From Mariannaea sp. PMI_226 (taxonomy: Eukaryota; Ascomycota; Sordariomycetes; Hypocreales; Nectriaceae): a stretch of 64,000 nucleotides of DNA. This document shows positions 33,608 to 45,262 of this stretch, one piece after another. The stretch covers positions 480,419 through 544,418 of the forward strand of contig JANFOG010000017.1 of NCBI GenBank assembly GCA_024336345.1, read 5' to 3'. The translations under genes were made by a program, and so were the position numbers. The first letter of the stretch is position 1. Each line of letters opens with the position of its first letter. Below the pieces are notes generated by a model that was not told the origin of the DNA, ran no database searches, and worked only from the letters and a program-made list of their open reading frames with translations.

Positions 33608-34340
33608 GGAAGTGGGAGGCCGGCGAAAGATGGCCTTGATTATGATCTTGCCCTTATCTGCTGCGGTATTGTTACCGGTAATACATGGAATACTGGGTGG
33701 ATAGCGACTCGAGAAGCAAATGGACAATTCTCACGTGTGGAGAGGCCAACCGACGGCGTGCTAAGGGGCCATACCTATTACTACTTCGTAGGCAATCATG
33801 AACCGACTCGTACGACTGTAAGCTTTCTCTCTCTAATGTTCTTGGCTGAACGATAGCTAGATAAATATCCCATTGTTCCGTCATTCTACCACTGGCGATT
33901 CCCACATGGTGCACTTCCTGAGCTCTGGACACGCCTCGAGATATCTCCTGGCTCTGAGAGTCAAGCTACTCGGCGAGAAGGAGCAGTTCTTACCCGGGAC
34001 GGCACATGCCGTATGACGGCACATAAAGGGGCCCGTGAGGTAGCCCACCTCGTGCCGCTATCAGAGGGGTACTGGTTTATTCACAACGGAATGCGTCGGT
34101 ATGTGGGAGGTGTGCTTGGCATTGCCGTAATATTCGAGCTTACTTTTGTCCAGATACTGCCTTGATCAGCTAAACAGTGTCTCCATGTATGACACGAGAA
34201 ATATGCTGCTTCTACGGAGGGACCTCCACTTTTTGTTCGATCATCGCCGCTTCGTTTTCGCTGTCAAACGAAATCATTCGGATACAGTGCAGAACCATTC
34301 CTTAATTAAGCTTCAAATAGTTACATTTAGTATTTTCTGA
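33608..34340 (+). pseudogene. HNH nuclease-domain protein (HNH_2 type), 5'-truncated
   Basis: Three exon pieces (33608-33817, 33857-34098, 34154-34340) join in phase across introns of 39 and 55 bp. The protein carries the fungal HNH_2 layout: an N-terminal strand region (YDLALICCGIVTGNTWNT, then GHTYYYFVG), YPIVPSFYHWRFPH, then the nuclease core with RDGTCRMTAH, EVAHLVP (the first H of HNH), W..N.M, the D-x2-N in YDTRNMLLLR and a closing DLHFLFD. The catalytic His/Asn/His positions are all present. No start codon fits: the frame begins after an acceptor-like AATTAG, only ~70 bp from the family B breakpoint, so the first exon was probably lost in the rearrangement. HNH_2 proteins are common, uncharacterised fungal nuclease-like proteins. 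Confidence 0.75.
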
Positions 34341-36742
34341 TTAAACCTAGAGAAAATGCAACTGGTCTGCATGTGGAACATGCTCTGATGCATTCTAATC
34401 GATCACTTGGCACTAACGTTTCAGATACCCGTCGTCTTGGCATTGCATCCACAATTATGACTTCGGTTCTTTATGTGTAGTATACAAATAAGGAACACAT
34501 CTATTTCAAAAGGTTCCACCTACACGAATTGAGCGCCCAGATTCCAATGTCGTGTGATCGAGTCCATTCAGAAGTACCACAGGGGAGGTAGAGTTGACCG
34601 GGAAGCGAACCTTTACACACAAGTCTGACTGTTGTGCTGATAAATTAAGTTGATTGATCGCCAGCAGCCACTTCAGGGGTACCGTCAAAACCTTGGCAAG
34701 AGGTGTGCGCTAGTAACGGTGTGGCGCCCTGTGCCGCACTCTCTAGTGCATCTGATTTCCCTCAAGCTACCTTGACTAGCACTACAAATATGTAGCTTCA
34801 TAATGATCACTCGACAGCTGCGAGGAGTAATTGAAGAAATGCAGCAATTATACGGTCTCCCGATGCAGCAAGTGGTGATTTTGTACCTCATTCCCAAGCT
34901 ACAACAGAGACGGCTTTAAGTTCTTTTTTGCCATGGCCTCCTATTTGTGGTGAATCCTATCCAGTTTCAGTTTCTAGTTTTGCGGCAGTGAAGGGGTAGA
35001 AAATTAGCCAATAGTCCAAGTACTCCGTACTGCGACGAAACTTGGTATAGCAACGATAAACACTTTCGCTCCTAAGGAGCAGTATGGGAACCATGACCGC
35101 GAGGTTGTCTTAACGCGCTCAGTGGATCATCGTCATAGTGATCATGACCATATGTTTGGGGTTTCAACCCCCCCCCCCACATACCCACATGAACTACGGA
35201 GTATATGCGCCGGCGCTCAACCAGGAAGGGTCTTGTAATTGCGAGCTCATGAACAAACAGTAAGATCGTGCGTACACGAATGCGGCAAGCTTCATTAGGA
35301 AACCAGCGTTTAGGCAGACTAGCTTGACGCGTCCTTATTGTCGGCCATGGCCGAGTTCAAGGCTGCCCTGCGAGACTCTGTGTGTGTGTGTTTGTCAATA
35401 GAGGGTGGAAGATGACCCAACGGCACACTCAGTCTATTAGCCCACTATGACAAGATCCTTGGCTAACTAAAGCTTGGTACACTAGTTTCTGTCTACCTCA
35501 AATCCCTCGTCACTTGCCTGATTTACGACTAGCTTCGCCATGATTCGTTTAGTAATTGACAAGACATCCGGAAAGCAAAGCTGAGTGTGGCAAGCCATGA
35601 CCTGCAATAAACCACCACAACAAAGAGGTGTATATCACTTTGACTTTGGTGGGGAGGAGAGAAGGGACCCCCCTTAATCTTTACTTTATTCACCTATCGT
35701 AACGCAAAACCTATATTTCTCTATCAAGTTCGAGATTAATATCGGAGAACAAGGGACAATCCTCGGAACTCATCTACAGGCTATACTAGAAAGCTTGCTT
35801 TCTATAGCCTCCACAAGGATAGTAATGTATTAGTGTTTGAGGTTGAGCAGTTGAAATCCTGGGTGCCCTGAGGACCCAGCCGAAGATTACCGGCCAGCTT
35901 GGTTGAGGTGTGAGTGGGTTTCGGTGTGCCGGTGAACATGAACGACCCTGACAATGCGGTTGGCTCCATTATAATTGCAGGGGCTAATGGGACCACATCC
36001 GTGTTCCCTGATCCTTTTGAGTACTTCTGCCGAAGATTGAAGGTCCGCAACCCCAGCCATTAATGAAAAAAATGCCATCTAGGTCAACGAGCTCAGCAGC
36101 AAGAGAGATTCACACTAAGAGCAATTAGGGTTTTCAACAAGGTCCATTTACGGACCGGATACACCTGAAGAGCATACGCACACTCGTCGACTTGCAGAGA
36201 CCAAAAATATTAGACGCATGCTCGATGTCCTCGCTCAATATGTCGATTCTGTTCTCATGAGGGTGTGCCCGAATTGGCGCATATCCTGACGTCGCGCGGG
36301 GTTAAGATAGCTGGCTGGATAGCGTACGGAACTGCATTCATATTTGGGTAGTCCACATCTACTCCATTTTCACAATCTTACGCTCCTCTGTTCCTCATAG
36401 CTATCCTAAAAAAAACATTTTGTCTCGAATTTTGGTTTCGTTCTCCCTCATGGTAGGAGACGACCTCTCTCTGCGACAATCCTTGCGATCTACACTGAAC
36501 ATCTCGCGTATTTTTCAGTTCAGCTCGATTAAGCCATCGTGTCTGAGTCTTCTCTCTCTCCTGCGTCAGAGAAGACATCGCATCCGAAGAAGGTTGGAGA
36601 TTGTACATCCTATCAGTTTTTAGCATCCTTGCCGCATAAACAAGTTCCTTCCGACTTTCCCATCTACGCTTTACGGAAGGTACCACCTTTAGGGCACACA
36701 AACTATATATATGCTCATATTAGCGAGTTTACTCGAATCTTG
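34341..36742. other. Long stretch without a convincing gene
   Basis: Composition is balanced, not RIP-like. A run of 11 C at 35168-35178 and a short GT repeat near 35380 are the only simple repeats. Minus-strand frames at 35802-36078 are short and match nothing I recognise; they may be a gene remnant. The last few hundred bases should contain the promoter of the bZIP gene; the frame open from 36539 to 36742 could be a 5' coding extension lacking an ATG, or follow an upstream exon. Confidence 0.45.
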
Positions 36743-37975
36743 ATGGCAACCTTTGTCCGAAGTTTTCCTCCCTTGGAAGAACTTCCATTGCCGACAGGAT
36801 TTGATGCTACCAAATCGACGTTGTCGTCTGGATGCCTTATCATCCCTCCATTCTACGGTACAAGCATAGATTCCCCAGAATGTCACACAAAGATGGTCCT
36901 TGATTGCGGAATGAATCACAGTCCTATTTCATCTTTTTCTGGGAAGATAACAAGCACGCCATCAATTTCAAGTCAGATGGGGTGTTCTTTTCCTCCATAC
37001 TCCATTAGAACAACCACCGTCTCAAAATCTCCTGAAGATTTACAGTCTCCAGAAGGCTCCTTGCCAACCCACTACAACCAACATAACGAGCTTTATCAAC
37101 GACAAAATTTCGTACTTCCCTCGGGTGTCTCATCCAGATCGGAAGAACATACTCCTAAGACATCGAAGGATGTGCCAAACGGTCGGACTCGAGGCCGGAC
37201 TCGCGGCGAGAAGCGTAAGGGGGAGCAGAAAGGAGCTAACAAGAAGGTCAAAAAAGATAACTCCAGCACTCAAGTCCGCCTCAAGGATTCCCGTCGACAA
37301 CTTATTCTTGAGCGTAACAAATTGGCCGCTATTAAGTGTCGTAAGCGAAAACAAGATGAGGAATCTGCACTTGCCGCTTGTGAACAGGAGATGGAGCAAT
37401 GCAACGGGCAACTGAAAAAAGAATTCGATGAGCTTACAGCTGAAACATATTATTTGAAAGCGCAATTGTTACGACATACCGATTGCAGCTGTACCCTTAT
37501 ACAAAGATATATGGCACATGAGGTGAGGAAGTCCGTTGACATACTTCCGCCTCCTTTAAGGCCCTTCCAGCCTAAGTCTATGCTCGAAGTTGAACATCCA
37601 TTGGACCCAAATGGAAGCGGAGATAGCGGTAGTCTCACAAGCATTACCCATTCCTATGGCAACCAAACTCCAGGGCTGGAGAATGAGCCGCCTATATGGT
37701 CTGATCTATCTCTTATAGATACTAGTTCATTGAAAACAATGCTTTGTACGACGATGGATCTAACACAAAACGAGTACATCCCGTCATCATCGGAGCTACT
37801 ACAGTGGATGCCATCGACGGAAGGCTTCTCCTACCCACAGTTGTGGACCAGCACAGGGGCCTCGTTCCCCGTAATAGAACTTAACATACCTAAAGGGGGA
37901 ATTGGCGATCCATGGGGACGTTGTATTCAGCAATTTACGGGGAATTCTGAAGTCCTTGCTGACTCTGAGAGATAA
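36743..37975 (+). CDS. ATF/CREB-type bZIP transcription factor
   Basis: 410 residues from the first in-frame ATG. The frame is open back to 36539 without an ATG, so a spliced 5' exon is possible. A Lys/Arg-rich stretch (residues ~150-175) precedes the bZIP at ~177-245: basic region with ERNKLAAIKCRKRKQDEE, followed by a heptad zipper and the LLRHTDCSC segment typical of fungal Atf1/ATF2-like factors. The basic region should bind CRE/AP-1-like TGACGT sites as a dimer in the nucleus. The N-terminal region is Ser/Pro-rich with no kinase docking motif I can assign; the C-terminal 150 residues are acidic and Ser/Thr-rich. Its coding sequence is intact in a neighbourhood full of broken genes. Targets are unknown. 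Confidence 0.85.
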   Translation: MATFVRSFPPLEELPLPTGFDATKSTLSSGCLIIPPFYGTSIDSPECHTKMVLDCGMNHSPISSFSGKITSTPSISSQMGCSFPPYSIRTTTVSKSPEDLQSPEGSLPTHYNQHNELYQRQNFVLPSGVSSRSEEHTPKTSKDVPNGRTRGRTRGEKRKGEQKGANKKVKKDNSSTQVRLKDSRRQLILERNKLAAIKCRKRKQDEESALAACEQEMEQCNGQLKKEFDELTAETYYLKAQLLRHTDCSCTLIQRYMAHEVRKSVDILPPPLRPFQPKSMLEVEHPLDPNGSGDSGSLTSITHSYGNQTPGLENEPPIWSDLSLIDTSSLKTMLCTTMDLTQNEYIPSSSELLQWMPSTEGFSYPQLWTSTGASFPVIELNIPKGGIGDPWGRCIQQFTGNSEVLADSER

Positions 37976-38828
37976 CTCAATCCTACCCTAACAAGGGTTG
38001 GGTATGTTGAGGTAGGGGCGAAACCGAACCTGCTGGCCGACTGGGTGTTCAACAGATAGGGGACGAGTGTCAGTAAACAAGGATTGTACTGTAATAGCGA
38101 CATATTTCTTACGATTGAGCAGTTGGAAGGTTCTCCTCTCTATTTGGCATACCTTGCTGATCTTTACGTGACACCCATGTCCACTCAAACTACCATTTTG
38201 TGTGGGGACCAAAAACAGGCTGGCTATCGTACGAGTGTAAGAGCATTACTCGACTTGACTTGCTCACAGGTAGTGATGTATCTACCACTGCAACAAAATA
38301 GAACTATGAGCCAATAAATGCTCAAATCATATTATATGCGTTCCTGTCCATTTATACATTGCCATATAGCTAGCCAGCCGAGCTGTTACTCAGTCTCATC
38401 ACACCTGCATCAATTCAGGCAGCCTTTGTTGTGTAGTGGCTTGCTTTGTTGCCCTTTCAAAGTATCAGTTCACTGCGTCTTTCTTTTCCTCTCCGCCATA
38501 GCCCATGTCAGCTCCTGCTTCTCTCTGACGTTAGAAATCTGTCCACCGTAGGGTGAATAGAAATTGTCAGTGCCATCACCGCATCCCCAGCAGAGGGTTT
38601 TGTCACTAAATCACATACCAAAAAATATCCTCCAAGCTGACCCCTCGCATTAGGGCACGGCCTCCCTTCGTTCACATTGGCGACGACAATGTGCACTTAA
38701 AGTTTGCATCTCCTACCACGCCACCCTCTTGATGTCTACTTCCCTCATATAAGGTCCACTGGCTGACTTTTTCTTACCTAATCTATGACTAGCAAGTAGA
38801 TTCAACATACAAAGCCCAAAGGACCAGT
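37976..38828. other. Intergenic, no gene seen
   Basis: Only short overlapping frames on both strands, none with recognisable features. Probably holds the 3' end of the bZIP transcript and the promoter of the small cysteine-rich ORF. Confidence 0.4.
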
Positions 38829-39071
38829 ATGTGCTTTACCAACCTAAGCACGCTCATCTGCCAAGGATGCGAGCGGCGCGTGGGCGAGCACCCTGTGGGG
38901 ATGACGCCATGTTGCACTATGTGCGGCAAGTTCGTATTGAAGATGTCAGACAAGGTGATTCAAAGCGAGTGTGGTGTTTGTCGCGATACGAGGGAGGAGA
39001 GCGCCGACCTCGCGCGGAGGCTAACTCGGGCGTCTAGGAGAGAGAGGGGTCCTCTTTCTCCTGCCAAATAG
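38829..39071 (+). CDS. Small cysteine-rich protein, zinc-ribbon-like
   Basis: An 80-residue ATG-started ORF with three cysteine clusters: CQGC, CCTMC and CGVC, plus a Cys at position 2 and a basic C-terminus (RRLTRASRRERG). No signal peptide, so an intracellular zinc-binding protein is more likely than a secreted effector. Small fungal proteins beginning MCF.. with spaced Cys pairs are common and uncharacterised. An overlapping frame at 38831 is a shadow. Confidence 0.45.
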   Translation: MCFTNLSTLICQGCERRVGEHPVGMTPCCTMCGKFVLKMSDKVIQSECGVCRDTREESADLARRLTRASRRERGPLSPAK

Positions 39072-41045
39072 ACGCGGCTGTCCTTTTCTTTGCATTGTGT
39101 ATTTGTCGAGATAGGAAGCTCTAGGTTTCAGGCGATGACTATGACGCCGATGATCATCACAGGCGAGTGAGGGTTTCTAGTACGAAGGGTAAGGACAACG
39201 GATGAGACGAAGATGGTGATGGTGATGGGTTAGTGATTTGTTTGTCCTCGTGAAGTTGGTAATAACTGACGACGTCTATAGAGCGCAGAGATCCTGGGAG
39301 TCGCTCAAGGCTGACTATGTGGATCGGAACGACAGCGATGACCCTAAGTGCTATAAGGTACCCAATTACCTAGCTGCTGCTCATACCGTTCATACAGCTG
39401 CCAATTATGGCGTTACTATTAATGTGCTCAAGCGATTGACAGCCGACTAAGTCGAGTTCTTCGGGAAGTAAGCCGTCGATAGCACACATTCCATGACTGT
39501 ATCGGGCAGCCGCTGTCGAAGCGGTCTTCAAGCGCAGCAGTGATGTGACGGTTGACTGTAAAAGAAGGGCAGGCTGAACTACTATAATGAGCCATGACCC
39601 TGCCCTTTTTTAAACTAGCTACTAGCATAGAAAAGAGTTAGATCGTCCTGCGCATACTGCGGACCATTGTTCGGGACGACCATGCCCAACTTCTAACACC
39701 ACATTCAACACGGCCGAGGGAGACAACATGGATTGCGAAGGAGACAAGGTCAAGCATTACAGGATTGGATTTAAGATGGGTCAATCATGCCAGACAGTGC
39801 ATATATTGGTGGATGAACCACAAGCATGACTGTCGAGACATTTTATGCCTTTTGAAGTTGACTTTGACCAGTGTAACGGAAGCTATGAGCGTGTGTTGAG
39901 GATACATAAGACGATCACCCAGGAGAAGAAAAAGATATCTATCCAAAGCATCAAGAAGGAGAGAAGGTAGCTTTGGGGCGATTGGCGAGGTTACTAGGTT
40001 CCCTCAAGAATTCTAAACTGGATTAACAGGGATGTCATAAATAAAGTCAGCTAAATCAAAGCACTCTTCTAGGATGGCAATGGGGGGGAGATTGCCCTCG
40101 CCAGGCTGGATTAATGACGGAATCGAGCCCTGTTTGTTATCCTTGTCGGAGGGTGTGGACAGGGTTCTGTTCAGAAACAGCGGTCGCATGCTAATGGCGT
40201 CGAAAGAAGGGACGGTTGCAAAGTTGTCATCGTTTGTGAGGGTAGCTAAGGTGGGCGAGGTACTCTGTCGAATAAAAGAGGCATTGCGTGTGAGGTGGAA
40301 TTGCTCAATATAGGACGGTCTAGCACACTCTTCAGTATTCTCCCGAGAACGGTTGCCAAAACGCTTGGTCAAAAATCGGCGGTATCGTTTGCTGCCACAA
40401 GGTGGAATATCTTCGAAGGACGTAAGGAGAGTGCGCTTCCAATAAATGCTGCAACAGCCATTGGCTTGGGAGGACGGGTCTGGTTCGAGTGACAAGCTCA
40501 GCGAGATGTATGAATCCGGACGTTGAGTGGTAGCTGGAGCAGAGCAGCAAGGGAGGTCGCGTTGAGCGAAGTGTTTTTGCTATATCTCCTCAAATGCCTA
40601 TTCTATTATATGGAACGAGAGGTCTTCACAGCCGTATTCGGTTTTAAACTGGGCGAGGGCGAGGCGTTTCCGCAAGCGGCGAGCTATCTATACGCAAAGA
40701 ATAAAAGTGAGAAACTTCTTTACATCCGTCGCGTTATGTGCACAAATTGATGGTGAAAGTGTCGCGGACATTGTTGAATATTGGCGAGAGCCAAAGAATG
40801 GGATAGTTTTCGTGCTTACCTTAGCCAATTCTACACGTCTGAGAAGGCTATCGGCGACGTGTTCGGGCTTCCTGAGCTGCGGCGACATGGCCGCCGCCTG
40901 ATTGCGCAGTTCTATCGGGCACTCTCTCTTCCTCGGGATGTGCCTAGAGCTTCGATTGCATCGATAATACCCGAGACGTGTTCAGTTGGTGGTAGCTTAG
41001 TCGCTGGGAGTGGGGAACAATTTACAATTATGTACATCCATAGTA
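39072..41045. other. Region of short unassigned frames
   Basis: No clear gene. A minus-strand frame ending at 40013, open up to about 40530, encodes at least 160 residues (C-terminus ..CFDLADFIYDIPVNPV) without an ATG and with no domain I recognise. A plus frame at 40770-40900 (AKEWDSFRAYLSQFYTSEKA) faintly resembles a Clr5 domain, too weak to call. A plus frame at 39280-39450 also lacks features. Likely remnants of host genes. Confidence 0.35.
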
Positions 41046-42425
41046 TACAGTAAAAGTTTACTCGCGCTGGCACAAGAAAGGAACGCAGTTGAGCGAATGG
41101 AAACAATCGGGGCATATACACTACCACCATGGCACAGCCGCCTGCCCATCGGGTACGACCTCGACCGAGATATGGCAACAGAATCCGCCAGCAGGATGGA
41201 GGGCATCTTGGTGGCAACCAGTGCTTCGGAGAAGGCAGGAAGGGTAGGCATAGGCGGCATCGTTCGTGATACTCTGGGCAACAGACCTGGCCAAATGTTG
41301 GCCAGATATTCAATTATGATTGGCTCAAGAGATAATCAGAATATATATACAGCAGAGCTGGAAGCTATCGTAATGGTGCTAAGATATATGCCCGATGGAC
41401 TTTAATATTAATAGTTAACTATTATAATAAGCGGCAGATTAGCACTATAAGTGATTGCGTGGCCATAGTAGCAATTGGGGCAATATATTGTCCAGGAGAT
41501 TTACAAATACACCAAATAACTCCAAAAGAATGGCAATATTATCAAGATGCTATAGGTATTAGCCGGAGATAAGGAATTCCCAATGGGCAATAAGGCAAAA
41601 ATAGAAGTATAAAGAGCTATATAAAGAAGACAGAAATTGGAGAAAGCAATATATTAAATGCATTCCATATAGATAAGACTAGCGACCGCATAATAGTAAT
41701 AGCAGAAGACCCTGCCCGATGGGGTCGGAAAGTATTTAAAGTAAATTAATAAAGCATTATTAGGTATATATATATACTTTCTATATAATAAATTAAAGAG
41801 GCATAAAGCAAATATACTCTCCCAATTATATATAGGGATAGCTAGAATTAATAGCTACCTATATAGGATTAGGGCTATAGAATCGGATATATATAATTAT
41901 AAATAGATAGTAGAAATAATAAAACATTTTCTATTTTAATATATAAAGTAAGAAACGCAATAAGAGGGTATATAATAAGTTAGATAAATAAAGATGGAAA
42001 ACCTCTTATACTTTTTAGAAGGAAAAGCGCCATTAGATAGCCAAAAATAAGCACCCGACCTACAGGTGGTATAAGCAGCAATTAAGTTCGCGATGGATAT
42101 GAAGAGACTTGATATAAGCCAGACTGGAGGACTTATTAACTAATCACATTTAGCGGCCAAACCTAGCGATATTAACACCAAATAGCCTCAAGTCTGCAGA
42201 CTATGCTTTAGCTACTATAGATAGGATGCTGAATATTTGGAGAATTTAGCCTTCAAGCAGGCCTATCACAAGAATCAAATAAGGCTAGACCAATTAGCGG
42301 ATGAAGAAGAACGTGGGGCTTCTAGGAGATGCGAACTATAAACATAGAACTGTAAATAGCCTAGCGTACTTGGCCCTATGAGGTTAGTCCTCCCGGGCGA
42401 AATAAATATCATTCATTCATTCATC
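41046..42425 (+). mobile_element. Tad-type LINE 3' end (RNase H region and tail), partly RIP-damaged
   Basis: The plus frame up to 41405 encodes the RNase H-like domain of Tad/MGL-clade LINEs: ETIGAYTLPPWHSRLP, VGIGGIVRDTLG and IYTAELEAIVMVLRYMP. The downstream ~1 kb is AT-rich and stop-filled, ending GGGCGAAATAAATATC followed by (ATTC)n, the usual tail of these elements. The 5' part, including the reverse transcriptase, is missing, as is common for 5'-truncated LINE insertions. The same 3' end occurs inverted at 54057-54715. Confidence 0.85.
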
Positions 42426-42739
42426 AGTCGCTATAAAAATTGGGCCTATTATTAATTTACCTCTAAGAAGAACTAGAACTTAAGCGAAATAAGAAATGGG
42501 CCCCATTTCCTATAGCGGTAGGCTATAGGGGAGTTTTAGAGAATGGGATTAGTCGGTAGACGATAATGGCCCCATTGCGTACAGTGATGCATGGTCGGCC
42601 TGCGTAGATAAAAAGAGTCCTATCAACTAAGGCCTCCAGCGGAAAGCGGGATGCTTCCAATTAAGATCCTCGATCTCCTTCTAAGTCAGTCTAGCCAGCT
42701 CCCGTTCGGAATTGCAATGTCTCCGCTTTTTGTTATCCC

Positions 42740-44190
42740 ATTTGAACCAAATTAAGGCTAATAGAATTACAATAAGCTGCATAATCGCACAGACAAGATT
42801 GAGGCCATTCCCAATTGGGTAATTAGGAGCTTCTCGAGCAAGAAAAATCCAGCTAGAGATAAGGCCACCAATATTTCCAAATAAGACCTTACGTCATAAT
42901 TGAGTGAGCAAAGCCCATTGAGAGTTACTAACATTAGGAAAGGACTTATATTTATAATAATAGCACTACTTCGGCTCGTGTCGCTGACCACGTTTGCGCT
43001 GACCTATGCTCCGGAGAGTGGTCCAATGATGAAGGCAGTATTAGCAATTAGAAAACACACCACATACCACACATTAGGCAATTTAGACACAAAAAACAAG
43101 ATGTATCCAATGATAATAGTCAGCATCACTCCGATGAGGAAAATCTATCTCCTGTCTACCCTCTAGCTTAACGCAGATATAGCAAGATTTATAAAGGAGC
43201 TAATGATATATAGCGGGATGCTATATAGCTATCGCTAAATAACGCTTCTATTTGGATAGATGGTGGAGATTATAGAAGGAAGAAAGACACCGAGGCCTTG
43301 CACTATGATATTACTAAAGAGAAATGCTATAGCTGTAGATAGTGTGGCAGGATTTGCGGCTCCTCGCCATAGCTTGACTTTATCCACTTTATCAAATATC
43401 TCTCCCATTTGCACCAGGCGTTCTAACTGGATTCGGGTTCTGCAGATCTCCTTCTCTTCTTCCGAAAGCCATTATACTATTTCTAGTCAATCCATAATAA
43501 TAAAGAAACCAATCACATCAAGAAGATATATAACAATACCCTCAATTCCGAAGATCATTCGCCATTTAGTTAAGCTGCCGAAACTGTCAAGCTTGAGGAT
43601 ACCACTTGCCAGGAGACCTCCAAAGGCTCCAGCCAACGGAGATATAACAAGGTATAGTGATAGCCGGAAAGCGAGTTCGGCGCGTCTATACCATCGTGAG
43701 AGGTAGTAGGCGATTCCAGGCAATAAGCTGCACTTAAAGATGTCTAAAAGGAATCTTAAAATACATATTTAGACTTGCGTTTGGACAAAACCAGTGGCTA
43801 TAGTGCAGATACCAAACATGAGAGTTGTTGTTAGGATGAACCACCCCGGGCCGATCCACTTGTAGAGGATGGTAGTTAGGAATTTGAGAAGAATGTATAA
43901 GATATAAAAACAAAAGAGTAGGATATTATAATTATAGTCTTTGAGCTGAAGGGACTTATTCATACTGGCGATATGCGCATTGCCTAATTAGATGTCAGCA
44001 TATATCCACTTTATTAAGAAATATAGGAGAGGACAAACCGATGTTGGTGCGGTCAATGAAGTAGAACAACCAGATGATTGCTATAGATGGAACAACATAT
44101 AGGTCTATCTTCAATTGCAACCTCCTCTCCATCTGTTTGTGGATGTAAATGGCATTCTCCACATTCAAAGATCGAACACTGAGTTGAGTT
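42740..44190 (-). pseudogene. MFS transporter (Dal5-like ACS family), RIP-inactivated
   Basis: Reading the minus strand across frames and putative introns gives a Dal5-like anion:cation symporter: MERRLQLKIDLYVVPSIAII and DRTNI near 44080-44150, membrane segments around 43770-43960 (LLFCFYILYILLKF; GIGTIATGFVQTQ-like), and the hallmark SRWYRRAELAFRLSLYL plus LAGAFGGLLASGIL at 43560-43710. More hydrophobic segments continue to about 42740. Many stops. Ancestral role: plasma-membrane uptake of an organic anion. It lies next to a homogentisate-pathway cluster on the same strand as the dioxygenase, so import of an aromatic acid is a reasonable guess. Confidence 0.8.
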
Positions 44191-45262
44191 TCTCCGTTAG
44201 TACAATTTCTCCTTATTAATTGGATTCTTTAGACCTTTTGCCAGCTCCATTGGCTATAGAAGAGACATAAAGGGTGGGAATTTTATATTTATTATCATAC
44301 TCAGAAGACAAACTTCAAGTTAGGGGATCGGGCTGGACTGTTTCCTTGGTGGCCATTATGGGCATCGAGGGTTATAAGGCTTACACAAAACCAAGCCTGA
44401 GGGAGCCTTATGTTAGAGAGTTCGCCGAAGCGACGCCGGAAACTAATAAATAAAAGAGATAGGAATCCAGAATAAAACCAAACAAGGATTGAGATGAGGA
44501 AGCAAAAGTGATTAGAATAGATGATTTATGGCTATATTATAGCTGTAGACTGAACTTCCCTGGGGGTAGGGGGAACCCCATGGGGCCCCATTTCGCCCCA
44601 CTAGACTCAAGATTCCGCAGTTCGCAGCCACCGCCTCGGAATCCCATAAGATCCCGCGATATTCCAGAGAGCACCCAGCACCGGCTCCACCTTTAGTTCA
44701 ATAGCGAATGCTAAATTACTAGAGGGGCTAGCGGAGGTGATGGGAACAGGTAAGAGAGCAGTAGAAAAGAGGCAATAGGATAGCAAAAAGAAATGTAGCG
44801 ATACTATTTATGCTGAAATGCATATACACATATTTCTAGGGGGCCAAATAAGTATTGCAGTCGCGTGCTTACACTTCTGCATTGGACTATCTTGGAATAG
44901 CTAGTATATGCTTTGCAAATATATTAATATCTCAGTCAAGCAATTGTGAAAAGTGCAGTTAGTTTTTTTCGGATTAAATAATATTTAAATGAAGGTAAAA
45001 TAAACGTTGAGCAGGAGAAAAAGCTTTCTATTGCCCGCAAGCATGAAAATGTGCACTATGTCTTCTTTGCATGTTTGAGTAGTGTGAAAAAGGAGTCAAC
45101 CCCGTGATGATGTTGAGAGCGTGTGTTAAATATGAATATCCTATGGTCATCCGAATACTGAATTATATAATCCCAATATAATCAAATTTTTGTTAAGTCT
45201 TTATTCACTATTTAGATTAGATAAATAAATAAAGCATTATGTCTAAATGTATTTATATATGC
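44191..45262. other. Degraded intergenic DNA between transporter and dioxygenase relics
   Basis: AT-rich with no readable gene. A short GC-rich island at 44550-44700 (runs of G and C around GGGGCCCC) stands out against the surroundings and may be a preserved fragment of other origin. Confidence 0.4.

Noticed and set aside
35168..35178. Poly-C tract as a regulatory element
   Set aside because: A simple homopolymer with no gene in useful distance; no supporting context.
40770..40910. Clr5-domain gene
   Set aside because: Only about 20 residues are suggestive, with no start codon or continuation; below the level I can support.
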